Source: Actinoplanes sp. L3-i22 (GTDB lineage: Bacteria; Actinomycetota; Actinomycetes; Mycobacteriales; Micromonosporaceae). Taken from it: a stretch of 64,000 nucleotides of DNA. This document shows positions 49,286 through 57,700 of the stretch, piece by piece; position 1 is the first letter of the stretch, and every line of letters begins with the position of its first letter. The position numbers and the translations under genes were made by a program. The stretch is taken from NCBI RefSeq assembly GCF_019704555.1, contig NZ_AP024745.1, forward strand, positions 7,758,501 through 7,822,500. The letters are read 5' to 3'. Under the pieces are notes generated by a model. It was given only the letters and a program-made list of their open reading frames with translations. It was not told where the DNA came from and did no database searches.

Positions 49286-50527
49286 TCATGTTGCCGCCGG
49301 ACCGGACCGGTGTGCCGTACCCCGGGTGCGGCGGTCCAGGGCCGAGACCAGCGAAACCAGCGTGACAACGGTCACCGACAGGACCAGCGGGAGCCGGCCG
49401 CCGACGCCGATCAGCGCCCCGGCCAGCGCGGTCCCGGCCGACCCCGCGGTGATCTTGACGGCGCCGATCCAGACGAAGACCTGACCGCGGGCCCGCGCCG
49501 GGGCGAACTCGCTGCGCGCGGCCAGCGTCGCGGCGAAGAAGTGCGCGTTCAGAACCCCGGTCACGAAATAGGCGACCACCGCCGGCGAGAAACCGGGCGC
49601 GAGCGCGACCCCGCCGAGCGCCACCGCCACGACGAGTCCGAGACGGGTCATCAGATGGTCGGCGTCGCCGCGCAGCGGGCGGATCATCACGACCGCCGAC
49701 CCGGCCAGGTTGCCCAGACCGTAGGCGGCGGTCAGCACCCCGGCCAGCGCCGCCGCGACCCCCACGCTCGCGACCGCCGTGATCGGCAGCGCGGCCAGGG
49801 CGAACGCCACCGTGACGGTCATGTACAGGGTGCGGCGCAACGGACCGGAGGCCAGCATCAGCAGCAGCGTCCGCGCCGGTCGCGGCACCTCGGACGGGGC
49901 GCCCGGCGGCGGCGCCCACGGCAGCATCCGGACCAGGATCGCGGCCAGCGCGGTCGCCGCCGCGAGCAGCAGCGCGGCGGCGGTCGGGCTCGCCCAGGCG
50001 GAGACCGCGGCCACGATCGCCGGGCCGACCGTGCCGCCCAGACCGTAGGTCGCCACGTCCCAGCCCTGCGCGCGCCGCTGCGCGGTCCGGTCCGGGCCGG
50101 CGATGGCCGGCAGGCGACTGCTGATCCCGCCGGTCAGCAGCGGCCCGACCAGACCGGAAGCGATCAGCAGCAGCCCGGTGACCACGGCCGGGACGTGCGG
50201 GAACACCAGCACCGCGGCGGCCAGGGTGGCGCCGTGCGCGACACAGGCGGCGGCGATCACCGTGCGGCCGTCGCGGGCGGTGTCCAGGCGGCGGGCCACG
50301 AACGGGCCGAGCAGGTGCGGCGCGGTGACGCAGGCGCCGAGGAGCCCGGCGAGCCAGCCGGGAGCGCCGCTCACGGTCACCATCAGCACCACGGCCACGA
50401 CGGCTCCGCCGTCCGCGGACCGGGCCATGGTCGCGGCGGCGACGTACCGCGCGAGGTCCGCGGGGCGATTCGGGGGTACGGCCGTGTCCGCGCCCCCTGA
50501 CCTGCCGGAACTCACCGAGTCGAGCAT
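49286..50527 (-). CDS. MFS transporter
   Basis: The 413-aa membrane protein has about 12 hydrophobic segments. The MFS motif between helices 2 and 3 is seen as GPFVARRLDTARDGRTV, and a later one near GRLPLVLSVTVVTLVSLVSAL. It is the first gene of the small-protein/STAND/SMP-30 operon (4-nt gap). It may be an exporter; the substrate is unknown. ATG 50527 has no clear SD. Confidence 0.88.
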   Translation of the reverse strand: MLDSVSSGRSGGADTAVPPNRPADLARYVAAATMARSADGGAVVAVVLMVTVSGAPGWLAGLLGACVTAPHLLGPFVARRLDTARDGRTVIAAACVAHGATLAAAVLVFPHVPAVVTGLLLIASGLVGPLLTGGISSRLPAIAGPDRTAQRRAQGWDVATYGLGGTVGPAIVAAVSAWASPTAAALLLAAATALAAILVRMLPWAPPPGAPSEVPRPARTLLLMLASGPLRRTLYMTVTVAFALAALPITAVASVGVAAALAGVLTAAYGLGNLAGSAVVMIRPLRGDADHLMTRLGLVVAVALGGVALAPGFSPAVVAYFVTGVLNAHFFAATLAARSEFAPARARGQVFVWIGAVKITAGSAGTALAGALIGVGGRLPLVLSVTVVTLVSLVSALDRRTRGTAHRSGPAAT

Positions 50528-50639
50528 CAGGAACTGTCCAATCGTGGGGTGGTTTGTGTGTTGCTCTTGGAATGGACCGCGGCCCGGCGATCATGGGTCC
50601 GGGTCTTCGTCGGCCAGGACCGCAATCGACACTCGCGGC

Positions 50640-50823
50640 AACCGTGAACCCCAGCCCACCCGACCCAGCTGGCCGCTACGGCTGCACCAGACGCCCTCCA
50701 CAACCCTGAACACCAGCCCACCCGACCCAGCTGGTCGCCACGGCTGCACCAGACGCCCTTCACGACCGTGAACACCAGCCCACCCAGCCCAGCTGGTCGT
50801 GAGGGCTGTTCAATCGCGCTGGG
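50640..50823. repeat. Three tandem copies of an about 62-bp repeat, intergenic
   Basis: Units of the form AACCSTGAACACCAGCCCACCCGACCCAGCTGG..GC.ACGGCTGCACCAGACGCCC start at about 50640, 50702 and 50765. The first two are nearly identical; the third diverges in its second half. They sit upstream of the MFS gene and are unrelated to the other repeats. Confidence 0.85.
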
Positions 50824-51160
50824 ACAGCCCTGCGTGCCAGCCGGGAGTTCGCGGCGACGGTGGGGCGCGCCCACGGCGTACCTCCGAAGCCACCGCAATC
50901 GGCAACTTCCGCCAGTGGCGGCCGCAGCGGTGACCGACAGCGGGCGGTGCCTGGCAAGCAAACAGCGAACAGGCCGCAGCCGCGCCCAGCCGGCGGCCGC
51001 CGAGTCGGCAAACGGCCGCCGAGTCGGCAAGCGGCCGGTGAGTCGGCCGCGGCGACGGTGACGGCGCTTGGCAAGCCGATCGCGGGCGGGTCGCGGCCGT
51101 GATCAACGGCGGGCGGTGCCCGGCAAGCAGGCCGTGACCAGGGACGGAAGCCGTCCGGCA
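50820..51160. repeat. GC-rich degenerate repeats, intergenic
   Basis: The rest of the 774-bp gap 50528-51301 holds short repeats such as GGGCGGTGCC(T/C)GGCAAGCA (two copies at about 50940 and 51109) and GCCGAGTCGGCAA (two or three copies at about 50999-51030). I see no gene; short frames on both strands have repeat-like composition. The gap separates the MFS and lyase genes, which are both on the minus strand. Confidence 0.6.
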
Positions 51161-51301
51161 AGCCGGAAGCCCCGGTTCGGGTTATCCACACTGGCCGGTT
51201 GTCCACAGGCCGTCCGCGTGATCATGGCCCGGGCCGCGACAATGTGCTTGGGCAGGCCCCCGTGGCGGGTGGGGACTCCGACGTGGGCGGCTGGGGGCTG
51301 G

Positions 51302-52156
51302 TCACCGGGCAAGATCCAGAGCCGTCAGCACGGCGCTGACCTCGGCCCGGGCGCCGTCGTCCAACCCCCGCAACGGCCGCGGCAGACACGACCGCCGCGC
51401 CAGCCCCAACTGCTCCGCGATCGCCGCGGTCACCCGCAAACTCCCGTACCGAGCAAATAATTCAAACAGCGAACCGAGACGCCCGGCCGCACCCGGCACC
51501 GAGCGCGCAACGGGTACCGCCGCCGCAGGCAGCGTCCCACCAACCACCGAGTACCAGACATCGCACCCGTTCGCGAGCCCGTCTGCCGCATGCACATCCC
51601 CGGAGATCCCGATCGCAACGCCGACCGGCAGCAGTTTCCGCAGCTCCTCGACCCGCTCCCGGGTCACCGGCCCAGGGATCTTGAGGGAGGCCACCTTCGG
51701 CAGTTTCGCAACCGCCGCGTACAGGTCATCGGTGAACGTCACATGCGTCGTCCCCGGGTTGTCATAGACGATCAGCGGCACGGAAAGTTCCGCGGTCACA
51801 TCCTCGAACAGCCCGTACACGTCGTCCGCGGTGAGCGGCTGATACGTCATCGGCGCCAGCAGCACCGCCGCCGCCCCGGCCGCCTGCGCGTCCGCGGCGT
51901 ACGCCAGCACCTGCGAGGTCCGCAGCGCGCCGATCCCGGCGAAGACCGGCGTCGGCCCGGCCTCGGCGATCGCGACGCGCAGCGCGCGGGACCGCTCGCC
52001 GGCGCTGAGGTACGGATAGCTGCCGGTCGACCCGAGCGCGGTGATCGAGTCGACCCCGGCCGCGGCCAGTCGCGACACCAGTCCGGCGTAGGCGGTCTCG
52101 TCGAGCCGGTCGTCGGCGAGCGGGGTGAGCGGGAAGGCGCTGAGCCCGGTGAACAT
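51302..52156 (-). CDS. Dihydrodipicolinate synthase/N-acetylneuraminate lyase family protein
   Basis: The 284-aa TIM-barrel class I aldolase has GLSAFPLTPL, ALGSTGSYPYLSAGERSR, the Tyr in PLIVYDNPG and the Schiff-base Lys in VASLKIPG near residue 160. The family condenses or cleaves pyruvate-containing substrates; the true substrate is not determined. ATG 52156 with GAGAGG upstream follows the MocR stop by 13 nt, so both are co-transcribed and the MocR regulator probably controls it. Confidence 0.9.
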   Translation of the reverse strand: MFTGLSAFPLTPLADDRLDETAYAGLVSRLAAAGVDSITALGSTGSYPYLSAGERSRALRVAIAEAGPTPVFAGIGALRTSQVLAYAADAQAAGAAAVLLAPMTYQPLTADDVYGLFEDVTAELSVPLIVYDNPGTTHVTFTDDLYAAVAKLPKVASLKIPGPVTRERVEELRKLLPVGVAIGISGDVHAADGLANGCDVWYSVVGGTLPAAAVPVARSVPGAAGRLGSLFELFARYGSLRVTAAIAEQLGLARRSCLPRPLRGLDDGARAEVSAVLTALDLAR

Positions 52157-52169
52157 AGTGGTGCCTCTC

Positions 52170-53396
52170 TTAGCGGAGCGCGGCCAGATCCGCGGCGAAC
52201 GCGGTGGCCTGAACTGGCGTGATCGTCGAGGTGGTGACCCGGATGGCCGGTTGCCGGGCGGCGAAGTCCCGGCCGTCGCGCACGGCCCAGCCCCGGGCGG
52301 CGAGGGCGGCCACGAAACCGTCGCCGGGCACCGGGATCCACACGTTGAGCCCGTCCGGCCGGGGCAGTGCGATCCCGACGTGCCCGAGCTCGTCGACGAG
52401 CGTCCCGGAGCGGGTCGCGTACGCCGCCCGGGCCCGCGCGAACCGGCTCTCGTCCCACGCCGACGCCACCACGTGCTGCAACAGGTGGCTGACCCAGGTC
52501 GCGCCGCTCTCGAGCCGGGCCGCCGTCACCGGGTCGGCCAGCACGAACGCCGTCCGCAGGTCCGGCCCGAGGAATTTCGACACCGACCGGACCAGCGCCC
52601 AGCGCGGATGCCCGGGCGGGGTGACCCGGTGATAGTCCCGTGCGGAGATCATCGAGAAGTGGTCATCCTCGACAACCAGGATTTCGGGGTACGCCGTGAG
52701 CACCGCCCGGAGTTCACCCGCCCGCCCCGCCGTGAGACTCGCCCCGGTCGGGTTGTGTGCCCGCGGCGTGATGATCACCGCCCGCGCCCCTCCGGCGAGC
52801 GCCGCCGCCAGCCCGGACGCCGACATCCCGTCGGCGTCGGTCGGCACCGGCACCGCCCGCAGCCCGTTCACCCGCAGTGTCCCGATCGCCGCGAGGTAGC
52901 ACGGATCCTCGACCGCGACCTGGTCGCCGCGGGTCAGGTGGGTGGTGAGCAGCCGTTCCATCCCGTCGGCGGCGCCGTTCGCGAGCACCAGCCGATGCGG
53001 GTCGGGCAGGTCGCCGGCGAGCCGGTGGAGCCGGTCGTCGACCGCGGGCGCGCCGTAGAGGACCGGCTCGTACCCGGCGATCGCGTCGGCCAGGGACGGC
53101 AGCAGCGCCGGGTCCGGGTTGCCGCCGGCCAGGTTGACCAGGTCGCCGCCGGCCGCTCGCCCTTCACCGTCGACCTCCGGCAGGCCGAGCACGACGGTCC
53201 CGCCGCGCCGCCGGGTCTCCACCACGCCGGCGGTGGCGAGCTGCGCGTACGCCGCCGCGACGGTGTTCCGGTTGACGCCGAGCCGGCCGGCGAGGTCGCG
53301 GATGGCCGGCAGCGCGACGCCGGCCGGCAGCTGCCCGGCGTGCACCAGCCCCCGCACCGACCGCACGATCTCCGCCGCCGAGTTCCCTTCGATCAC
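52170..53396 (-). CDS. MocR-family (GntR helix-turn-helix fused to aminotransferase) regulator
   Basis: The approximately 408-aa protein has a GntR winged helix (AEIVRSVRGLVHAGQLPAGVALPAIRDLAGRLGVNRNTVAAAYAQL) and an aminotransferase-like domain with GAADGMERLL, PRAHNPTGASLT and the PLP-Lys motif SVSKFLGPDLR. MocR proteins use PLP or amines as effectors. GTG 53396 fits a leaderless start (TAGCGT, 7 nt upstream); GTG 53405 is an alternative. It likely binds the TTATGTCCTAGGACATAA palindrome in the shared promoter region and controls the lyase gene. Confidence 0.9.
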   Translation of the reverse strand: MIEGNSAAEIVRSVRGLVHAGQLPAGVALPAIRDLAGRLGVNRNTVAAAYAQLATAGVVETRRRGGTVVLGLPEVDGEGRAAGGDLVNLAGGNPDPALLPSLADAIAGYEPVLYGAPAVDDRLHRLAGDLPDPHRLVLANGAADGMERLLTTHLTRGDQVAVEDPCYLAAIGTLRVNGLRAVPVPTDADGMSASGLAAALAGGARAVIITPRAHNPTGASLTAGRAGELRAVLTAYPEILVVEDDHFSMISARDYHRVTPPGHPRWALVRSVSKFLGPDLRTAFVLADPVTAARLESGATWVSHLLQHVVASAWDESRFARARAAYATRSGTLVDELGHVGIALPRPDGLNVWIPVPGDGFVAALAARGWAVRDGRDFAARQPAIRVTTSTITPVQATAFAADLAALR

Positions 53397-53413
53397 CCCG
53401 CCCACGCTACCAG

Positions 53414-53431
53414 TTATGTCCTAGGACATAA
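53414..53431. promoter_or_regulatory. 18-bp perfect palindrome upstream of the MocR gene
   Basis: TTATGTCCTAGGACATAA is fully self-complementary. It overlaps the probable -35/spacer region of the MocR promoter (-10 at 53404-53409) and lies 30 bp from the divergent membrane-protein gene. It is the likely MocR operator. Confidence 0.8.
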
Positions 53432-53461
53432 ATCTCCGCCAAGTTGATCTACCCTGTCGCG

Positions 53462-54058
53462 ATGCAACTCCGGGAAGCACGCCTGCTCGCCATACCGTTT
53501 GCCCTGCTCGCAGTGCTTTTGCGCCTCGCCCAGGGGCTCTGGGTCCACCCGTCGACCCGGGACACCGGCCGGCTCCTGCAACTCGCCGTCTCCGGGGCGG
53601 CGTTCGCCGTCAGTCTCTTCCTGCCGGTCCTGATCTACTGGCTGATCACCCGGCAGTTCTGGAAACGCCCGGCCGCCTGGTCGCCGGGCTTCTCGGCGGG
53701 TCCGTCGCTGTCCCAACGCGGCATCTTCACGATCATGCTGGGCTGGCAGGCCGGCAACGCGCTCGACTTCGCCCGCGAATCGAGCCTCGGGTGGGGTGGC
53801 CTCGTCTTCCTGGCGGCCGCCCTGGTCTTCCTCGCGGGCGCGATCGCCGCCCCGATGATCAACCGCCACTCGGTCCGGCTGGATCCGGACGGGATCACGT
53901 ACCAAGGGTTGCTGCGGCGCCGCCGCACCCGCTGGGACGAGCCGTTCCGGGTGCCGACCGGCGGGCTGCACATCGACCCGGCCTACCTGTCTGTCAGCCT
54001 CAACTTCTACCGCACCCACCCGGAGCGCCGGGCCGAGCTCGCCGAGGTCACGGTCTGA
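53462..54058 (+). CDS. Membrane protein of unknown function, paralogue 1
   Basis: The 198-aa protein has about four hydrophobic segments (LLAIPFALLAVLLRLAQGLW; LAVSGAAFAVSLFLPVLIYWL; LVFLAAALVFLAGAIAAPMI) and a soluble C-terminal PH-like strand pattern: SVRLDPDGITYQGLLRRRRTRWDEPFRV, LHIDPAYL. Unknown family, similar to the next gene throughout. Start ATG 53462 is supported by GATCTACCCTGTCGCG directly upstream, matching the start region of the paralogue. Confidence 0.8.
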   Translation: MQLREARLLAIPFALLAVLLRLAQGLWVHPSTRDTGRLLQLAVSGAAFAVSLFLPVLIYWLITRQFWKRPAAWSPGFSAGPSLSQRGIFTIMLGWQAGNALDFARESSLGWGGLVFLAAALVFLAGAIAAPMINRHSVRLDPDGITYQGLLRRRRTRWDEPFRVPTGGLHIDPAYLSVSLNFYRTHPERRAELAEVTV

Positions 54059-54091
54059 TCCGGGCGGGCACCGGTGATCTACGCTGCGGCC

Positions 54092-54754
54092 GTGTCCCCT
54101 CGCACCGCCCGGCTGCTCGTCCTGCCGTTCGCCCTGGCCGCCTGCGCCCTGGACTTCGCCACCCACCTCTGGATCCAGCCGCTGGCCTGGCGGCTCGGTT
54201 CCGGCAACCTGGCCTTCGTCACCGCCATGGCGATCCTGGCCGCCTCCGCCTTCCTCCCACTCGGCCTCTATCTGCTGGTCGCCCGGCGGGCCCGGAAACC
54301 GCCGGCCGTCTGGCAGCGGCCCGGCGCCGGCCCGGTGTTCTCCGCCGGTCCCGCGGCCCGCGTGTCGCTGATCTGGGTCGGATGGGTCATAGGCAGTGTC
54401 GTGCCCACCGAACGGGTGCCGAACGAGGCCCGCGCCCGGCTCGTCGAGATCGACCCGGTCGTCACGGTCTTCCTGGTGATCGGCCTGTTGACGCTCATTC
54501 TGCTGGTGGTGACGGCGCTGAGCGACCGTCCCGTCCTAGAGCTCACCCCGGACGGAATCACCGGCCGCGACCTGCTCCGCCGCCGGCGGGCCGGCTGGGA
54601 CGACGAGCCGTTCAAGACGCCCAGGTGGCTGCACATCGACCCGGCGTTCCTGGCGTTCACGCTCGACTTCTACCGGACCCGGCCGGAACGCCGCGCCGAG
54701 ATCGGCACCGAAGCCGGCGCGGCGGCCCTCGCGGCGGCGTACCGCCCGGCCTGA
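54092..54754 (+). CDS. Membrane protein of unknown function, paralogue 2
   Basis: The 220-aa paralogue has the same layout: an N-terminal ARLLVLPFALAAC hydrophobic segment, more membrane segments, and a C-terminal LELTPDGITGRDLLRRRRAGWDDEPFK, LHIDPAFLAFTLDFYRT. GTG 54092 is chosen because its upstream GATCTACGCTGCGGCC aligns with the paralogue 1 start region (-10 plus 6 nt); the open frame starts at 54074. Tandem duplication with 33 nt between the genes. Confidence 0.8.
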   Translation: MSPRTARLLVLPFALAACALDFATHLWIQPLAWRLGSGNLAFVTAMAILAASAFLPLGLYLLVARRARKPPAVWQRPGAGPVFSAGPAARVSLIWVGWVIGSVVPTERVPNEARARLVEIDPVVTVFLVIGLLTLILLVVTALSDRPVLELTPDGITGRDLLRRRRAGWDDEPFKTPRWLHIDPAFLAFTLDFYRTRPERRAEIGTEAGAAALAAAYRPA

Positions 54755-54775
54755 CCGGCTCATTCTTCGGGCAGG

Positions 54776-57700
54776 GTGGCCGATCAGGGCAATATGAGTG
54801 TCGGGTTCCGGCCGGGGGTGACAGGCCGGCGGCTGGCGGGCCAGCCGGTCGAGCTGCTCGCGCACGCCTTCGACCGCAGCCCCGTCCCGAAGCTCGTGCT
54901 CAGCCTCACCGGCGCCGACCAGGGCACCTTCACCGCGGTCAACGACGCGTTCTGCGACCTGGTCGGCTACCCCCGGGACGCGCTGCTCGGGCACTCCTGC
55001 CTGATGCTGCTGGACGAGGACGGCCCGGGCCCGGTCACCGCGCTGTTCGAGGCGATGGTCCGCGGCGAGCTGAGCGTAACCGCGATGGAGCGGGTGCTGA
55101 TCCGCCGGGACGGCTCGCGGGTCTGGATCGTCAGCCAGAACGTGATGGTCCACGACGACGCCGGCCACCCGTTCCTGGTCGCCGAGATCGTGGAGAGCAG
55201 CGCCCGGCCCGCGCTCGCCGACAGCGAGGCCCGGTTCCGCACGCTGGTCGACTCGTCGCCGATCGGCATGGCGGTGCTGAACACCGACGGCGCGTGGGTC
55301 CGGGTGAATCCGGCCGTCTCCGCGATGCTGGGCTACACCGGCGCCGAGCTGGCCGCGCTCACGCTCGGCGCGGTCACCCACCCGGACGACCGGGAGGCCT
55401 GCGCGGCGATGCTGCGGGGCATGGCGAGCGGCGCGACTCCGGCTTTCCGGCAGGATTTCCGGTACGTGGGCAAAACCGGTCACCTCCTCTGGTGCCACCT
55501 GACCGTCACCCCGCTGCGCTCGGCGTCCGGCGCCCCGTTGCAGCTGCTCGCCCAGCTGGCCGACGTGACCACCGAACACCGCACCCGGGAGCTGCTGGTC
55601 ACCGCGGCCGACCGGCTGCGCACCACGATCGCCGTGCAGCGGGAGATCAGCGCGGTGGCCGCCGACCGGGACGCCCTGGTCCAGCTGATCGCCGACCGCA
55701 CGTTGCAGGTGCTGCCGACCGGGGACACCGCGGCGGTCCGTCTGCTGGACGCCGAGGCCGGGCTGCTGCGCTCGGCCGCCGCGGTCGGCCCGCCGCTGCC
55801 GGACGTGCCGGTCACCGACTCGCTGGCCGGGGTGGCGATCACCAGCGGCGCCGCGGTCCGGTGTGACGACACCACCGACGATCCGCGGGTGAATCCGGGG
55901 ATCGCCCGGTCCACCGGGATGCGCTCGCTGGTGATGGCGCCGCTGCGGGCGCCGGGCAGCGGCACGTTCGGGGTGCTGGTGGTCGGCAGCAGACGGCCGG
56001 ACGCGTTCTCCGACGGCGACGATCAACAGCTCACCCTGCTGGCCGACGCGGTCGGCAACGCGCTGCGGCACGCCGAGGACACCGCGATCCGGCAGGATCT
56101 GCTGCGACGGACCACCGCGGCGGTCGAGGCCCTGGAGCGCGAGCAGGCCGCGACGCTGACCGCGATGGCCCGCCTGGAGCGCAGCGAGCGGCAGTTCGCC
56201 GAGGTCGCCGACAACAGCCCGATCGCCCGGATCGTGCTCGGCGTCCGGGGCGAGCAGCGCGGCCGGATCCTGCTCACCAACCCGGCGTTCTGCCTGCTGT
56301 TCGGCTACACCGACGGGCAGGCCGCCGGCATGCGCTTCGAGGTGCTGGTCCCCGGCGGGCCGAGCGAGGAGCTGGAGCGCAACCTGGACATCATGGCCGC
56401 CGGCGAGCGGATCCGCGGGGCCCGCGAGATCGTCCTGCAGCGCTCGGACGGCACCCCGCTGACGGTGGCCGCGCACACCTCGGTGATCGCCGACGAGCAC
56501 GGCCCGGCCACCGCGGTGGTCCAGTTGCGCGACGTGACCGCGGAGCGGGCCGCCGACGAGGCGACCGAGCGGGAGGTGCGGCGGCTGCGGGCCACCCTGG
56601 CGGTGCAGCGCGAGGTCACCGCGGCGGCCACGGACCGGGATTCGACGGTACGGGTCGTCGCCGCCCGCGCGGTCGACCTGTTCCCGGCGGCCGACGGCGC
56701 CGCGGTCGAGCTGGTCGAGGGCGACCAGCTGGCGTACGTCGCCACCGCCGGCACCCTGTCCGCGTTCACCGGCACCCGGATCCCGCGGGCCGGGTCGCTG
56801 AGCGGGATCGCCCTGGCCACCGGCGCCCCCGCGCACTGCGCGGACACCGCCGACGACCCGCGGGTCAACCGGGCCATGTGCGAGCAGCTGGGGATCGGCG
56901 CGATGCTGATCGCGCCGCTGTACGCGGACCGGGAGGTGATCGGCGTCCTGAAGGTCTCGGCCGCCCAGCCCTACGTCTTCGGCGAGACCGACGAGCAGCA
57001 GCTGGCCCTGCTCGCCGACAGCCTGAGCGCGGCGCTGCGGCACGCCGACGACGCCACCCGCAACGCCGCCGCGCTGCGCGAGCTGGAGATCAGCGAGCAG
57101 CGGTTCCGGCTGACCTTCGACAACTCGCCGCTCGGCCTGACCCTGTGCAGCCTGCGGCCGGCCGACTTCGGGCGGTATCTGCAGGCCAACCCGGCGATGA
57201 CGGCGATCACCGGGTGGTCCGCGGACGAGCTGACCGGGATGACGTTCGCCGATCTGACCCATCCGGACGACGTGGCCGGCACCCACGAGTTCGCCCGCCG
57301 GATGATCGACCGGGAGATCGACACGCTCACCGCCGAGCGCCGCTACCGGCACAAGGACGGCCGGGTCATCTGGGTGTCGGTGCGGGTCGCCGTGGTCACC
57401 GACGAGTTCGACCGGCCGCGCTACGTGGTCAACCAGGTCGAGGACGTCACCGCGGCCCGGGAGGCCGACGCCGAGCTGCGCCGGACCGCCCGGTTGTTCG
57501 AGCTGATCCCGGCGGCGGTCATCGTCCGCGATCTGGACGGGACGATCCGCTGGTGGAACGACGGCGCGACGCGCCTCTACGGCTGGCCTCTCGCCGCGGC
57601 TTCCGGCCGCTCGGCGCACCGGTTGCTGCACACCACTTTCCCGTACGGAGGGAGCGCGCCGGAGCAGGAGGACGCGCTCCGCACCGGCGGCTTCTGGAAC

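Noticed and set aside
48835..50527. STAND operon as a confirmed antiphage system
   Set aside because: No nuclease, TIR, protease or other effector domain is visible; defence is only one of several possible roles, so it is reported as a candidate unit only.
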